The position numbers were made by a program, and so were the translations under genes. Below are positions 1 through 11,699 of a stretch of DNA of 64,000 nt, piece by piece. The notes under the pieces were generated by a model that saw only the letters and a program-made list of their open reading frames with translations, was not told the origin of the DNA and ran no database searches. This DNA is from Vespula vulgaris (lineage: Eukaryota; Arthropoda; Insecta; Hymenoptera; Vespidae): contig NC_066602.1 of the NCBI RefSeq assembly GCF_905475345.1, positions 1,116,001 through 1,180,000 of the forward strand, read 5' to 3'. The stretch's first letter is position 1. Each line of letters begins with the position of its first letter.

Positions 1-420
1 GTTCTCCATGCATGAGATATATAGATTTGTACTTTTTTTCTCATTTTTTAAAATTCGACGTATAATGTAAAGTATCATGTCACTGTCGAAGAATTTTAAG
101 AAAAAATTGACAATTTCAAAGAACGATTAGATACTTCTCATGTTGATTACTTCGCCGATTATATAATTTTTATTATGCAAAGAGAAATTGGAAAAAAATA
201 TTATTTGAATAAATAAATTTTTGGTCGACGTTTCACAAATGGAAATTCAAAATGTGGGTAATAACGTTCACAAGATATTGTAATTATGAGAAAATTTCAG
301 CAATAAAATTAATTCCTTTTCATTTAATATTAATCATTAATAGGGGGCGATGAATTAATTGAAACGAAAGCGTTATTACAATATGCATTTATGCAATATG
401 GATTATTTCATACGGTAGTT
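1..420 (+). pseudogene. AB block, copy 1 (two decayed exon-like segments upstream of an F1 unit)
   Basis: This copy of the AB module begins at or before the window edge. The first segment (about 120-240) matches 36.55-36.79 kb, where the same stretch is a 78-codon open frame; here that frame is broken. The second segment follows an AG at about 341-342 and reads GDELIETKALLQYAFMQYG in one frame, with a possible donor (GTAGTT) near 415. Matching blocks sit at 14.0-14.5, 33.0-33.3 (reverse), 36.4-36.96, 44.9-45.3 and 61.85-62.25 kb, mostly with frame damage. I do not recognise the product. Conservation of the acceptor and frame in several copies suggests former exons, possibly of the same transcript as F1 or F2. 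Confidence 0.4.
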
Positions 421-899
421 AACAGCAAAGGGCAACAGTAAGTCGGCTTAAAAGGGATTGGTGGACAAATCCGTTTCTCCCCACTCACATCATATTCAGC
501 TGTTTCGACCGCGGAATAGGAGGTGTCGATTGAACTGCGTAAAGCCTATTCAAATGAATTACGCGAAAAGGGAAATAAATATAGCGAATGATTTTCTCTG
601 AATCCATATTTTTTGGCACTGTGTAATAAAGAAAGAGAGAAGCTTGTTAACTTAAATAACGCAAAGAGAATTAGTAATATTAAGAAACAAATTTTCAAGC
701 AATATTTCTTGCTCGATATTAACATTTATTTCTAAATATTTTAAACGATAAAAATGGGAAAAATAACAATAGTCGATTATAAATATTCTTCAGTCAATTT
801 CAAAATTGTAAATTGTAAAGAACAGGAATGAAAAAGAAACCAGAAACAAAAAAAAGAAAATAATTTGTCCAGTTAATGCGAGTTCATAGTGAAATTTAC

Positions 900-1100
900 T
901 TCCCTCTGACCCACGACATTTCGGTTCTTTCTGTTGCGTAATACGCGGTATTGATTACCTTGCATAAAATGTAATGGCCCCTACCATCGAGCCCTGCCTT
1001 GGAGATCAGCTCGGTCATCCGACGAGGCAGTCTGGTGGAGGAACTCCTCTGCGGAAATCATCCTTTCAATAATTTTTGATCGAGTAATACGCAAGTAAGT
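900..1100 (+). promoter_or_regulatory. EX block upstream of F1 copy 1
   Basis: This is a GC-richer island in AT-rich sequence. It contains the shared core of a TCATCC/TCATTCC stretch, an ATTTTTGATC-like stretch, and GTAATACGCAAGT (about 1084-1096). The block recurs about a dozen times, each time next to the 5' end of an F1 copy or of an F1 5' fragment. It could be a promoter or a non-coding first exon; GTAAGTGAC just after the core fits a splice donor. The short frames inside it differ between copies, so a coding role is less likely. Confidence 0.4.
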
Positions 1101-1278
1101 GACAGATAATAGCATCTATACGCCTATATAATATTTCATTCGTCCCAAAGGAAACTTACAAACAATCCAATCGGTACAATTTTTTCGTTTTCATTAATCT
1201 GTTGTTCGTTATCGATATAAGGTAAACTTGTCAGGAGTCGTTAATATGTGATTTGTTATAACATTCCAATTCTATATT

Positions 1279-2335
1279 ATGGAAATGAAACTAATTTTCT
1301 TCATCAATATCATCCTAATTATTATTTTGTTGCTTCTCGGAGAAGGTACTTTATATCGCTAAGAAGCGCGTGACCCGATTTACCTATGATGACTCGACAA
1401 TTTCAATGAACAATTGAACGTCTATCCTGTCTTCACTAATCTACAAATTTTAAATTATTTCAGAAATATACCAGGTTAAACGAAGGCGAAAGCAGTTTCA
1501 ATAGCTTAGAAATATTGCAAAGCTGCAGAATTGACTGCTATCTGAATTGTAATTACTTCCAAAGAAAATATGTGAATTTCAACTACGCTGCATGATAATT
1601 AAATATTCCGGATCCGAAATGAAACACATTTATTTTGGCAGTCCTTGCTCTTCCGCATATCCGACGATAGGTCATTTATGGATAGCATGAATATCTGACC
1701 ATCAAACAGATCAGGAAATGAAAACGTTTTCCTTTTTAATCTTATATTTAAATGGTCGATCAATCAATGTTCTATTTATCGAATGGTAAGATATTTTGGA
1801 GATAAGATATAAATTTTTTATTCGAAAGTATAATATGAAATAAAAGATCTGTATCATAGGTACGTTTTATAATCAGTTACTAAATTTTCACACAGATTTT
1901 ATGATGACGACGCGAGTATTTCTATTGATGAGAGGGACATTAGGTCTCTTAACTGTATCTATCCTTCATATTGTATTATTGTATATAAATCAAGAAGCTA
2001 TATATTTATTAACTAATGTAATGAAAAATATTATATATATGGGAAGCAAGATGCTCCATGAAAGAGAGGAGGTAAATAATAATATAGAAATAAAAGTTTT
2101 AATATTTTTTCAAAGAATTTTGCGTTACATGTCATTCGTAATTTAATGTGTCAGATCATAAAAGCAGGGGATGAAGCTGATGCTGCTCACGAATTTATTA
2201 CAAATCTTCCAAATGATCTCGTAGGCAAGTTAGTGAGAGAATCACCTAATTATCTGGTTTATGGAAACAACATGATTCTATTGCTAGAGCATTACTGTAG
2301 CAACCATCGACATCAATATTAAATTTTAATACACG
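1279..2335 (+). pseudogene. F1 copy 1: small secreted-protein gene, probably decayed
   Basis: Exon 1 (1279-1345) starts at ATG with a second in-frame ATG at 1285. It encodes a signal-peptide-like MKLIFFINIILIIILLLL and ends at G|GTACTT. A middle exon follows TTTCAG and runs 1464-1595, opening KYTRLNEGE and carrying three cysteines (CRIDCYLNC). A hydrophilic frame begins at 1897 after CACAG (FYDDDASISIDERDI). The terminal exon 2155-2322 follows GTGTCAG, reads IIKAGDEADAAHEFI... and ends HRHQY-stop; an AATAAA-like signal follows in most copies. Exon 1 leaves phase 1 but the middle-exon frame needs phase 0, and the acceptor of the small exon ending at 2071 is not recognisable. These point to a pseudogene. 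I do not recognise the family. Confidence 0.45.
1901..2146 (+). other. hydrophobic open frame overlapping an F1 exon, probably not coding
   Basis: This 81-codon frame (MMTTRVFLLM...) resembles a leader or membrane segment but runs across the conserved GT donor at 2072-2073. In the 31-kb copy, the splice signals select the other, hydrophilic frame (FY.GDESISIDE). The hydrophobic frame is interrupted in other copies. I treat it as an out-of-frame reading of the F1 exon. Confidence 0.35.
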
Positions 2336-2414
2336 AGGTACGAAAATATCACATGTAAGTAACTAGCCACGTATCTTATCCACTTTTCTATATTAATTTC
2401 GTATTTTATAATAT

Positions 2415-2770
2415 AGTGCATTGAATCGTGAAAGCAGAAGAGTGGTCCAAGAAGGTGGAAATTCGAAATGAAGATGGAACATCATTAGCTACTCCTCTTG
2501 CGTTCATTATGTGATTCAGAATACCTAGGAAATGCAAAAGGAAAAAGAACATTTGTGTTTTTCCGACGAAATTTGGAAAAATCAATATGGCATTGTTTTA
2601 TAAAGCTTGGAACTGTGGTACGAGGAAATGGGAGGGATTTACCTTCTTCAAAGGATCGAAACGTGAGCGGCTTTAGCTGTAGGCTATAAGCGACTGTACT
2701 CAGATCGATTTGTCGACGTTCCACGCAGGGCCAGGATCAAATGGGAATTGAAATGAAACTGAGGGAAGTA
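2415..2770 (+). pseudogene. F2 fragment, copy 1
   Basis: It starts after ATAATATAG at about 2416. It aligns with the F2 block at 46.82-47.17 kb and with the reversed block at 30.6-31.0 kb, where the first part reads AHWIVNAEEWFKKQLEILTK in an open frame. Here that frame is broken early. The following segment (FFKGSKRERL-like, with two stops, at about 2645-2690) and the tail to about 2760 are also damaged. The acidic 3' half seen at 44 and 61 kb is absent. Function unknown. Confidence 0.4.
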
Positions 2771-3150
2771 TATCATACATAATAATTTATATACAGGGAC
2801 GATCAAAAGATTCACCGTTTTTGGAAGTAATAACGTTAACAGGGAAATACTTTTAAATTATACGTGAAATGGAAAATCCACGTTCACGTGATTTTTATTC
2901 CATCGAATCAAATTAAGTAAGCATTCGATATTATTAAGAAAGGAGAAATGCTGAATTCTGTATTTGATATTATTTCTCATAACATTCACGACATGTACTT
3001 AAAGAATATTCGTAATATTTAATTAGCGGTTTTCTTAAATATTGAAATTTGGACGAAGAATTCGGTAGCACAAAGTATCTGTTTTTAATACGTTCTCCCA
3101 TACTTATCGAGAAATACCTTCGTTTTAAACTTTTCGGTATTATCTCCCTC
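2770..3150. repeat. AT-rich repeat between F2 and the T cassette
   Basis: Non-coding. It begins with a GGGACGATCAAAAGATTCA-like stretch that also follows the F2 fragments at 39.36, 47.21, 51.64 and 57.39 kb. It ends in a block that precedes reversed T elements at 34.5 and 47.4 kb. No open frame is conserved between copies. Confidence 0.45.
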
Positions 3151-3860
3151 AATCTGCGGGTGCTCTAGTGCACGACTATCTGCGGCGGTTCGAGTAGCCG
3201 GGGATGAGTGAGCGGTCCTGTGTGCGTGTATGCGGACAACCCCTATTTTACCTTCATATAATTGGAGATTAGCTCTATAATTCCATTACCTATTTAGATT
3301 TATCGTTTGATAGCACGATTACTTATTTTGCAGAGTAGTGGATTATTTTCTTTGGAACAAATTGATTTGGAACATAATATACGAAATATTAGATAATTAG
3401 GATTATTTTTTTGCATTCTTCAATAGGGAGTAAATTTCTAGGAAAATGTTTCGGTTTATATAGAAAAATTAAATCAGTCGTGGTACATTGACGTCCAAAT
3501 TATCCAGATAACTGCATGATACAGCTAAATGGATAATTGAATTATACCGCTAATCTTATTATCGAATTGTCTGCTTCGTTTGATGAGAGGGAAACTCATG
3601 AAAAAATACCTTTCTTCTTTTTAAAATAAGAGAAGTGATGTACGTAGAAACGCCCACTTATTCCCGTCCACTCGAGCTGCACTTGAAAAGCGCGCACGGA
3701 GAGGAACAACAATCCATCGTTTAATATCATGGTGCTTGACGATAGGTACGAGGGAAGGTTTTGCGTACGCACAGATCGTTAAATTCCGATCAATACTCGT
3801 TAACAGGGAAATTTGTAGACATGAAGGATCATATATTTTTGCAAAAAAGAGCAAAATTTT
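3150..3860. repeat. T cassette: divergent T(-) / AT centre / T(+)
   Basis: Two related GC-richer elements face outward from an AT-rich centre near 3.40 kb. The left one lies on the minus strand (about 3150-3250) and the right one on the plus strand (about 3540-3850). Each T element carries a run of alternating CG/CA-rich triplets between an AAAAAATACCTTTCTT-like motif and a GGTACTTGACGATA-like motif. The flanks are also mirrored. Similar pairs lie at 29.4-30.3, 34.5-35.6 and 47.5-48.3 kb. Frames in the T element are not conserved between copies. The arrangement would fit a bidirectional promoter or a palindrome-forming junction. Confidence 0.45.
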
Positions 3861-3879
3861 GTCCTTTATAATTTTTCAC

Positions 3880-4270
3880 GATGTCTATGATAAATGTTGA
3901 ATCAATTCTTTTCTACTACTCGAAGTTTCAATACGAAGTGAGCTCAGCTTTGAAAATCTCTTTCCTGAGTTTTATGAATACTTGTTTACTTCATCAAATA
4001 TCACTATATCGTACGAGGCATACTCATGTACTATTACAAACAAATCCTTTTCATCGCTCTCTTTAAGCAGGCTGGATAAGCATCCAGATCGTTGTGAACG
4101 TACTTCTTCTTCATAAAACCGATTGTTTTCGTACGTCCTCGTAATTTGATTATTTCGTTAGTAACGAATTCAATTGTTCTCTCGGAGGTGAAATACGTGA
4201 AAGAGAAGGTAATATTAGGTGAGAAAGAAATACGAAGAAAGATATTGTCCGAATACAAGTTTTTTATCAT
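3880..4270 (-). pseudogene. K fragment, truncated
   Basis: On the minus strand one frame reads RFYEEEVRSQRSGCLSSLLK, continues through HEYASYDIVIFDE, and stops at 3972-3974. A TACTAAC-like branch-point sequence lies upstream. The second K exon (FPNTSEF) is missing: sequence jumps from the region just after the first exon to the LIQHLS-like tail near 3900. A 78-codon frame in another phase (4034-4270) is also open, but the copies at 17.5, 28.85 and 48.8 kb support the EVRSQRSEG frame. Confidence 0.45.
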
Positions 4271-4379
4271 TATGCAATAACGAAAATGAATTTTTCGATA
4301 ACTTGAGCAATATTCATTTGTTTACAAGAAAAGAAGGTAATATTTGGAAAAAATGTTTTCAAGCAAAATGGAAGTAGAT

Positions 4380-4985
4380 ATAACTTCCGAACATGAGAAA
4401 TGCTTTCACCACAGTCTGAGCTCTTCTCTGATCCGCTGAAGGAGGGTTGTAAGAAGAACTTGTATATATAGTGATATTTGATGAAGCAAACAACCGATCC
4501 TAAAACTGGAGAAAGAGATTGTCAAAGCTGAAACGAGTTCTTATTAAAACTTGTAGTAGTATAAATAGGTCCCTCGACTAATTAATCAAAAAACCAGGAA
4601 AGTATTATTTTTTTGTTATGTATCATTTCGTGATTTCGTAAAATGCAATTATCTCCATTTTATTTATTTATCTATTTTTTTTTTCTTCTTTTTTTCTTTC
4701 TTTCTTTCTTTTATTAAGAGAAAGGCAAAGTGCCCAAATACGCACAAGTCTCATGATATAAGATATAAGTAGTGAAGAAGAATGTCAGATAGGCATTCAT
4801 ACAGTCACGTTAGAAAAAATAAATATGAATTCGGAAGAATACAACAGTAGGGATAGTTATATCATCTAGCAAGGAAACGAAGAGATCTCATTGATGAAAG
4901 TGATGAAAATGTTGTAAGAGAATTGCTTGAAAACTAATCATAGATTTCGTAAAAACTAATAAGTACTTTTAAAATATATACTCTG
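4380..4985 (+). pseudogene. K fragment, damaged
   Basis: It matches the downstream part of K at 28.9-29.4 kb and, inverted, 27.4-27.9 kb. The first exon is reduced to its 3' end (near 4470). The second exon (about 4720-4830) has frame damage, and the acidic serine-rich tail (NSEEYNSRDSYII) stops early. A pyrimidine-rich tract (4675-4715) precedes the second-exon acceptor. No coding capacity is left. Confidence 0.4.
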
Positions 4986-4999
4986 ATGTGAGTCGTTGG

Positions 5000-5800
5000 A
5001 CCACGTCTGCGCCAATAAAGTTCCATCGATTTGTTGAGAGGTAACGACCGAAAGGACTCAGTGTAGAAATGATTATTACGTTATACGCACATTAATTGCT
5101 TACTCGGACGGAAAGGTCGAAAATGAAGTTAATTAAGGGGAAATGAACTTCTCTTTTATTATTGAACAAATATCTTTGAATTCGACATGTTACTTTTCTC
5201 TCTTTTTTTTTTCTCTCTTTCTTTACACTTTATAATCTGAAATAAACTAATGAATGTTGTCTATTAATTTTGTTTTTATTTGTTTGCTTAAAATTGACTA
5301 TCAATAAGAATTAATTTCTCCTTTTTTTTAGCTCTTGAAACTATCATTTCTTTTCGTTTATTACTCGATAATAAGGTATACAGATTCAGAGAAAATCTTT
5401 CGCCATATTCATTTCTTTTTTTTTTCGTTGTATCATCTTTTTCTCTATTACGTATCTCATTTGAATGCGCTTTACGCAAGCCAATTTAAATTTCCTGTTA
5501 AAATTTCCCGAAAGGGCTAAAAATTCGGAAAAATATACGGGTTGGGAGGAAATGAATTTCTCGATCAATTCCTTTTAATTCGACATAATATCATTCGTTT
5601 GAATAGCCGTACGACTAGACGAAATATATCTTTTCCAAATGATCTATAGATGAGGAGCTTTAGCTAGAGGGAATAATCGATTCGAATCGAAACGGCCGTT
5701 GAGGGGATGTCCGTTGACATTGCATGTGGAACATAAATCAAAGTAGAATTGAGATGGAATTGAGAAAAGTTTATCTTTATGGTATATTCTATATTTAGTA
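5000..5800 (-). repeat. R block with F2 tail, inverted relative to 26.55-27.26 kb
   Basis: This stretch is the reverse complement of about 26.55-27.26 kb, including a TTTCATTTGAATGCGCTTTACGC-like segment (near 5450-5475). R-like sequence also follows the AB block at 0.45-0.65, 32.7-32.95 and 37.0-37.15 kb. The right end (5640-5790) is an F2 3' remnant in plus orientation. The short open frames on both strands are not shared between the copies. Confidence 0.4.
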
Positions 5801-5869
5801 AAATATATTTTATATAGTAAAATAATATTTGTAATTCCCAAATGCATTATTCAAATGATTTATGTTCTC

Positions 5870-6600
5870 AGTAAGCGTATAATATAACATTGATATGATG
5901 CATCGCCTAACATAGTAGAAATCTATCTTACTTTTCGACTTACCGATCGACATGGCTCAAAGCATAAATTATAAATGTTTTAGGAAGATAGCCTTGCCAT
6001 GAAATAATCTTTCCTTCTCAATAGAATCTTCTGATTCTACTTTCTTGGTAATGTCAATATTCTCTTTACGAAAAATAAATAAATTTGAATAACCAAATAC
6101 CAAAAAAAGGTCACTCCCCCAAAAGGGGATAGACATAATTAGATATTACAAAGTAAAATGATCGAAAGGATATGAATATGCAGAATGATTCATAGGAGGA
6201 AACAAAGGCAGAGAAATAATCAAAAAGAAAAGTATCATAATAATAAAAAAAAATTATTATCTACGATAGTTTGGATTTAATAATAAAAAGAGTAGAAAAA
6301 ATGAGTAGGAAAAATAGTAGAAATAAATTTATTAAATATTTTAATCTATCGCGTTAAATCTATCTATATATTAATCTATCGTATTTATTGGAATGCATTA
6401 CAAGATGTTGATCCTCAATCTTGTAGGCTTCAATATAAATTCTCGCAAGACTCAAATGAAAGAAAATCCAAAATAATATATAAGCCCCCGATCAGCCGCG
6501 ATAATCGAATGTGCATCATACGTATCAATTTAAACAAGATGCTCTCATATTTGAATTTTTTTATTTCGATCCATCAACCTGAATGTTTAGTCAAGGGTAA
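5870..6600 (-). repeat. S block, reverse orientation
   Basis: S is a non-coding repeat of roughly 0.6-0.9 kb also present at 11.70-12.56 (+), 18.09-18.72 (-), 23.04-23.90 (+), 42.48-43.06 (-), 52.44-53.04 (-) and 58.54-59.31 kb (+). Shared landmarks are an A-rich run next to a C-rich patch (here about 6090-6125) and, reversed, a CGGTTGGTCGAATAACGA-like motif. Frames inside it are not conserved. Confidence 0.45.
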
Positions 6601-6940
6601 TTTTTTTATACAGTCAGTTGCAAAAGACGTAATTATTAATAGAAGGAAATAGAACTATCTTCGTTAGTCATTTTTAAGTTCATTGCATATTGTTTTTCAT
6701 TTGAGTCTTCCTAGAATTTGCATAGATGCCTACAAGATTGAGGATCAACATCTTGTAATGCATTCCAATGATTACGATAGATTGATATATAGATTAGATA
6801 TTTATGACAAGTTTTCTTCTTTTACAACACTTCATTGCTTTTTGTTTCTATTAGTAGAAAATTATATAAAATAAAATATAATATAATTATAATTATATAA
6901 AGAAGTTTCCTTTATAATACACGGACGTATATATCATTAG
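6600..6940. other. AT-rich intergenic stretch
   Basis: It holds a 63-codon frame (6683-6874) and low-complexity ATAATATAATTATAATTATA-like sequence near 6870-6900. I see no splice signals or matches to the other modules and regard the frame as chance. Confidence 0.3.
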
Positions 6941-6949
6941 GATCACAAG

Positions 6950-7190
6950 TGTTACAGTTCTCTGGTTTTATGCAACTTGATATGGGAAACCAATTTCTAT
7001 GGCCATTGTCTCCAAAGCAATAAGAATATGGTACGATCAAATTAGAAATTTAAAGCAGAATTTTCACAAATTTTTCTATTATAATTATTACTCGCCGCTA
7101 ATCAAGAAAATGAAAAATTACTTACAGCAGATTGCCAGGAATAGAATATACTCGTCGTAGTCATTAATATTCCCCTTAAATGGTTCCTTG
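6950..7190 (-). other. U block: possible exon pair on the minus strand
   Basis: On the minus strand a segment reads MTTTSIFYSWQSA and then meets GTAAGTAATTTT, a strong donor-like site near 7127. About 90 bases on, a second segment (near 7020-6970) reads LETMAIEIGFPYQVA-stop. The same pair occurs on the plus strand at 21.26-21.47 kb with the donor kept. The first segment alone recurs near 7.64 kb followed by a stop, and a broken version lies at 24.95 kb. Recurrence of the donor suggests a small ancient exon. I do not recognise the product. Confidence 0.3.
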
Positions 7191-7249
7191 AATTATGTGC
7201 TCGACTCTCCTGGACGTGTATATTTCTATCCTCTTGATATTTTATTCTG

Positions 7250-9700
7250 TTAAACACACTTCAGAGTTTTCTGAAAATAACAAAAATGTTCAATTAATCT
7301 TTTATTATATTTTCTCAGCATCCTAATTATTTATTTAAAAATTAGGATCCATATTCAGAATTTTATTTTTATCAGAAAAAATGTCAGAATCTCCTTAAAA
7401 CATTCTGAAATGAACTTTCGTTTCAAGCAAATGGATGAAAAATAAAAACTAATTGGTTTGATCGCAAAAGCAAACGAAACCGGTTCGGTTGCGGATATGT
7501 GTCTCTCGTAGACAACTCGTCTCTACGTTCGTCTCTTTGTATTCTTATCATGGACTCATGCATCTCTATTCTAATTGATTAGCTGCCCGGCAAACAAGCA
7601 ATTACTAGTTTCAGACAAGTATTAAAGAGGGATATTAATGGCTACGACGAGTATATTCTATTCCTGGCAAACCACTTAGTTTGTTGGACTCGTCAACAGG
7701 TAGTATCATTGAGACAGGAAATACGGAATAATTTCGCGAAATATCAAGCACATGTGCAACAGTTGGCTCCATATACGATTATCCGATTGGTTCGTATAAA
7801 TGTCTAAAATGAAGTATCCTAATTCCGATAATCCTAATTACGCTTTCTCCTCGGTTTAATTTTAAACAATAATTCAAAATTATGCAACAAGTAAAATATC
7901 AATCACTGGTAAAATATAATATCTAATAATAGTAAAAATAAGTTAACCATAGCATGAAAAAATAGTAAGAAACTACGCAATTTTTTATAATCTACTATAA
8001 AACAATATATCGTAGTATTGGATATGAACTTGTATAAAATAGGGCATAACATAACGTTACTAATATAAACTCATAGACACATATATAAAATTATCCTATT
8101 GTCTATAACATACAATATAAAGAACACAATCTGATGAAAATGAATCTTCGCGTTAGTTATTCAGAAATTTAAATAAGGTGCAACTTATCAAGAACATAAA
8201 GAAAAATACTAGCGAATCCCATTATCGAATCCAGTTATGCAGCCAATGTTCAGGTACTACGGTTTATATACTAATCATCTTTTCTTTCTTAGAGTTTTGT
8301 CTGGACACGATGTTGCCTCGATTAAAAATAAATTACTCCCAGTTTTGTCGATTAGCTTTTAATTTTTTCCTTTTTTTTTTCGTTGAATTTTGTCTACATA
8401 TTCGGAAGAAGTAAATATTTATCAAAAATTGAATTTCTGATGATGCATCCTAAACAAATATATGAAAATATGAATTCAATACCAACTGATTCACTTTCCT
8501 AGTACACACTCGTTCGCTTCTTTTCTTCTTGAATTTAAATTTCTTTTTTCACTTTCTTATCTTTCAATTTTCTTTTTCAACTTACATCTATTTATATCCA
8601 TCTTAATTTAAGAAAGGGCAAGGATAATTCACGAAATAATAAATAAATATATAAATAAATAAGTTCGTAGATGGCCTTCATTACGTATAACATAAGTAAG
8701 TCATTGTAAAATTGATATACGTTTCTGAATGGAATTTTCTTTATTCTTTTCAGTCGAAAGGCGAATTCGATACATCCGTTATTACATATATGTATCGACT
8801 TATATCTACATATATGTACACTTGTGTATCTATGTATTTTACAATGCCTTACTTATGCTATATATTTTATAGGCCAATTACGAACTTATTTACTTATCTA
8901 TTTATCTATTCTTTCGTCAATTATATGTGCCATTTTAAAAATTAAGAAGGATATAAATAGATGTAAGTTGATAAAGGAAATTGAAAGATAAGAAAGTGAA
9001 AAAAGAAATTTAAATTAAAGAAGAATAGAAACGAACGAGTGTGTACTAGAAAAGTGAATCAGTTGATATCGAATTCATATTTTCATATATTTGTTTAGGA
9101 TGCATCGTTAGAAATTCAATTTTTGATAAATATTTACTACTTAGACACGATGTTGCCTCGATTAAAAATAAATTGCTTCAAGTTTTGTCGATTAGCTTTT
9201 AATTTTTTTCTTTTTTTTCGTTGAATTTTGTCTTCATATTCGGAAGAAGTAAATGTTTATCAAAAATTGAGTTTCTAATGATGCATTCTAAACCAATATA
9301 TGAAAATATGAATTCCATATCAACTGATTCACTTTCCTAGTACACACTCGTTCGCTTCTTTTCTTCCGTAATTTAAATTTCTTTTTTCACTTTCTTATCT
9401 TTCTATTTTCTTTTTCAACTTACATCTATTTATATCCTTCTTAATTTTTAAAATGTCACATATAATCGACGAGATAATAGATAAATAGATAAGTAAATAA
9501 GTTCGTAATTGGCCTATAAAATATATAGCATAAGTAAGGCATTGTAAAATACATAGATACACAAGTGTACATATATGTAGATATAAGTCGATACATATAT
9601 GTAATAATGAATGTATCGAATTCGCCTTTCGACTGAAAAGAATAAAGAAAATTCCATTCAGAAACGTAGTAGATAAAAGAGAAAATATATACATTAATTT
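7250..9700. repeat. long repeat tract, inverted relative to 19.0-20.8 kb
   Basis: Its reverse complement lies at about 19.02-20.76 kb. Landmarks are CCGGTTCGGTTGCGGATATG near 7481 against its complement near 20.51 kb, and GACACGATGTTGCCTCGATT near 8301 against its complement near 19.74 kb. A direct, more diverged copy follows at 9.78-11.45 kb. Open frames such as 8178-8414 and 8712-8945 are not kept between copies. I see no gene. Confidence 0.5.
8712..9685. repeat. near-perfect inverted repeat, about 430-bp arms
   Basis: The left arm (about 8712-9145) is the reverse complement of the right arm (about 9251-9685), with scattered mismatches and a loop of roughly 105 bp. The loop and the start of the right arm also repeat directly at 8300-8630. 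A transcript through here would form a long hairpin. The 119-codon minus-strand frame at 9395-9754 lies inside the right arm and is probably incidental. Confidence 0.6.
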
Positions 9701-9779
9701 TAAACAGAATGTAATGAACTTACTAAGTAATAGGGAATATAATTGTGCTTCCATTTGTAATTAGAACTTTTAGAACTAT

Positions 9780-11135
9780 TTGTAAGAAAACAGGTAGTAC
9801 TTAATGAGGCATTACGATTCATAGATTGAAACACACTTTTATAACAACCCTATAGTTAGAAAAACATGGAATCATGTATCTCTATTCTAATTGGTTAACT
9901 GACCGGCAAAGAAGCAATATAACTGGTTTCAGACATGCAACTCAACTGATATGTTTGACTCGTCAATCGATAGTATCACCGAAATACCAAATACGGAAAA
10001 ATATCACGAAATATCCAACACGTGTGCAACAGTTGGATCCATAAACGATTATTCGATTGGTTCGTATAAAAGTCTAAAAAGAAATACCCGAAAACCCTAA
10101 TTACGCTTCCTTTTCAGTTTAATTTTATACCATAATTCAAAATTATGCAACAAGTAAAATATCAATCACTGGTAAAATATAGTAACTAATAATAATAAAG
10201 ATCAGTTAACCATAGCATGAAAAAATAGTAAGAAACTATGCAATTTTCTATAATCTACCATAAAACATATTATCGTAGTATTGGAATTGAACTTGTATAA
10301 AATAGGGCATAACATAACGACAGTAATATAAACTCATAGATAGATATAAAAAATTATACTATTGTGTATAGCATGCAATGTGGAACAGAATCTTATGATA
10401 ATGGATCCTCGCATTAAATATTATAAAATTCAAGTATGATTCTACTTATCAAGAACTTGAAAAATGTATCGGGTGATTCCCAAAATCGATTTCAAATATG
10501 CGGCCAATTTTCAGATACTACGGTTTGTATGCTAAACATCTTTTCTTTCTTGGAGTTTCGTCGCTTTGGACTCTTTACCGTATCGATTAAATGTTAATTG
10601 CTCTAAGTTTCGTCGAATAGCTTTTAGTTTCTTGTTTTTCTGTTAAATCTTGTCTCCATATTTAGAAGAAGCACGTATTTATCAAAAATGGAGGATCCAT
10701 CTATGCCAATATAAACAAATATAGGAAAATATGAAATTGAGAATGAGTCCACTTACCTAGTACATATAAGCTTGCTTCTTTTCTCGATGTCTCTTTTCTT
10801 CTTTAATATTAACTTGATTTTTTATTTTGACTTATTTTTCAATTTTCTCTTTAATTTTACATCCGTGGTTTACTGATGTTCGTATGACATATATGTATAC
10901 ACATATGTGTATATATATACATATATATATATATATATGTATATATATTTTACAACGCATTGCTTATGTTATACGTATTGAAGGCAAATTATGAGCTTAT
11001 TTATTTATACATTTATCTATATCCATATGATTCTCAGAAATATATAAAGAGTATATCAGTTTATAGACAAATATATAAATAAATATAGATATGAACATTG
11101 GACTTTAATACGTACAAAGTACACAGTGCGGTGAA

Positions 11136-11169
<34 letters not shown>

Positions 11170-11450
11170 ATATGCATGTATTTACGTATATATCGAATCA
11201 GTCTACCATCTGAAAAGAATAGAGAAAATTTCATTCATAAATTTCATTCAAAAGAAAAGAGAAAATATATAAACTAATTTTTAACAGAATGTAATGAACT
11301 TACCAAGTACTAGCACAAATAGTTTTAACTCCATTAATAATTACGCCTTGCAGGACTATCTGTAAGAAAACAATTAGTACTTAATAATGCATTACGATTG
11401 ATAGATCGAAACACAGTTTTACAACAAGCCGATAATTAGAAAAGGAGACT
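9780..11450. repeat. second, diverged direct copy of the 7.5-9 kb tract
   Basis: Shared landmarks include GTGTGCAACAGTTGGATCCA-like sequence (near 10021 against near 7755) and the CAATCACTGGTAAAATAT stretch (near 10165 against near 7901). It contains TA/TG simple repeats at 10886-10949 and 11135-11175. No coding signal seen. Confidence 0.5.
10886..11175. repeat. TA/TG microsatellites
   Basis: Two simple-sequence runs are visible: alternating TA with TG interruptions at 10886-10949, and TA followed by TG at about 11135-11175. Confidence 0.8.
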
Positions 11451-11699
11451 CAAATATTAACATTCCAAGGGATATTTATATTATTCCAAACAATTCACTA
11501 AGCTTTAGTTCAAATAACGCAAATTATAGTATTTCCTCTGGTTAATATTATACAATAATATACCCAAGACAAATTGCTAGATATAATATATAGTGCAAGA
11601 AGATAATAAACTATACATCTTTCTATAGTATATTATAAAACGGTATATCGTAGTATTGAACACAAAATTGTATAAAATATAGTATAATGCGTTAATATT

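Noticed and set aside
1901..2146. 81-codon hydrophobic frame as a membrane protein
   Set aside because: It reads through a conserved splice donor, is out of phase with the hydrophilic frame supported by the 31-kb copy, and is interrupted in other copies.
4034..4270. 78-codon frame (and 17401-17631, 48841-49026) as the K protein
   Set aside because: These frames are in a different phase from the exon frame shared by the 4.1, 17.5, 28.85 and 48.8 kb copies, which has splice signals and a matching second exon.
9395..9754. 119-codon minus-strand frame as a gene
   Set aside because: It lies within one arm of a hairpin repeat, is low in complexity, and the equivalent sequence in the other arm and at 19.3 kb does not keep the frame.
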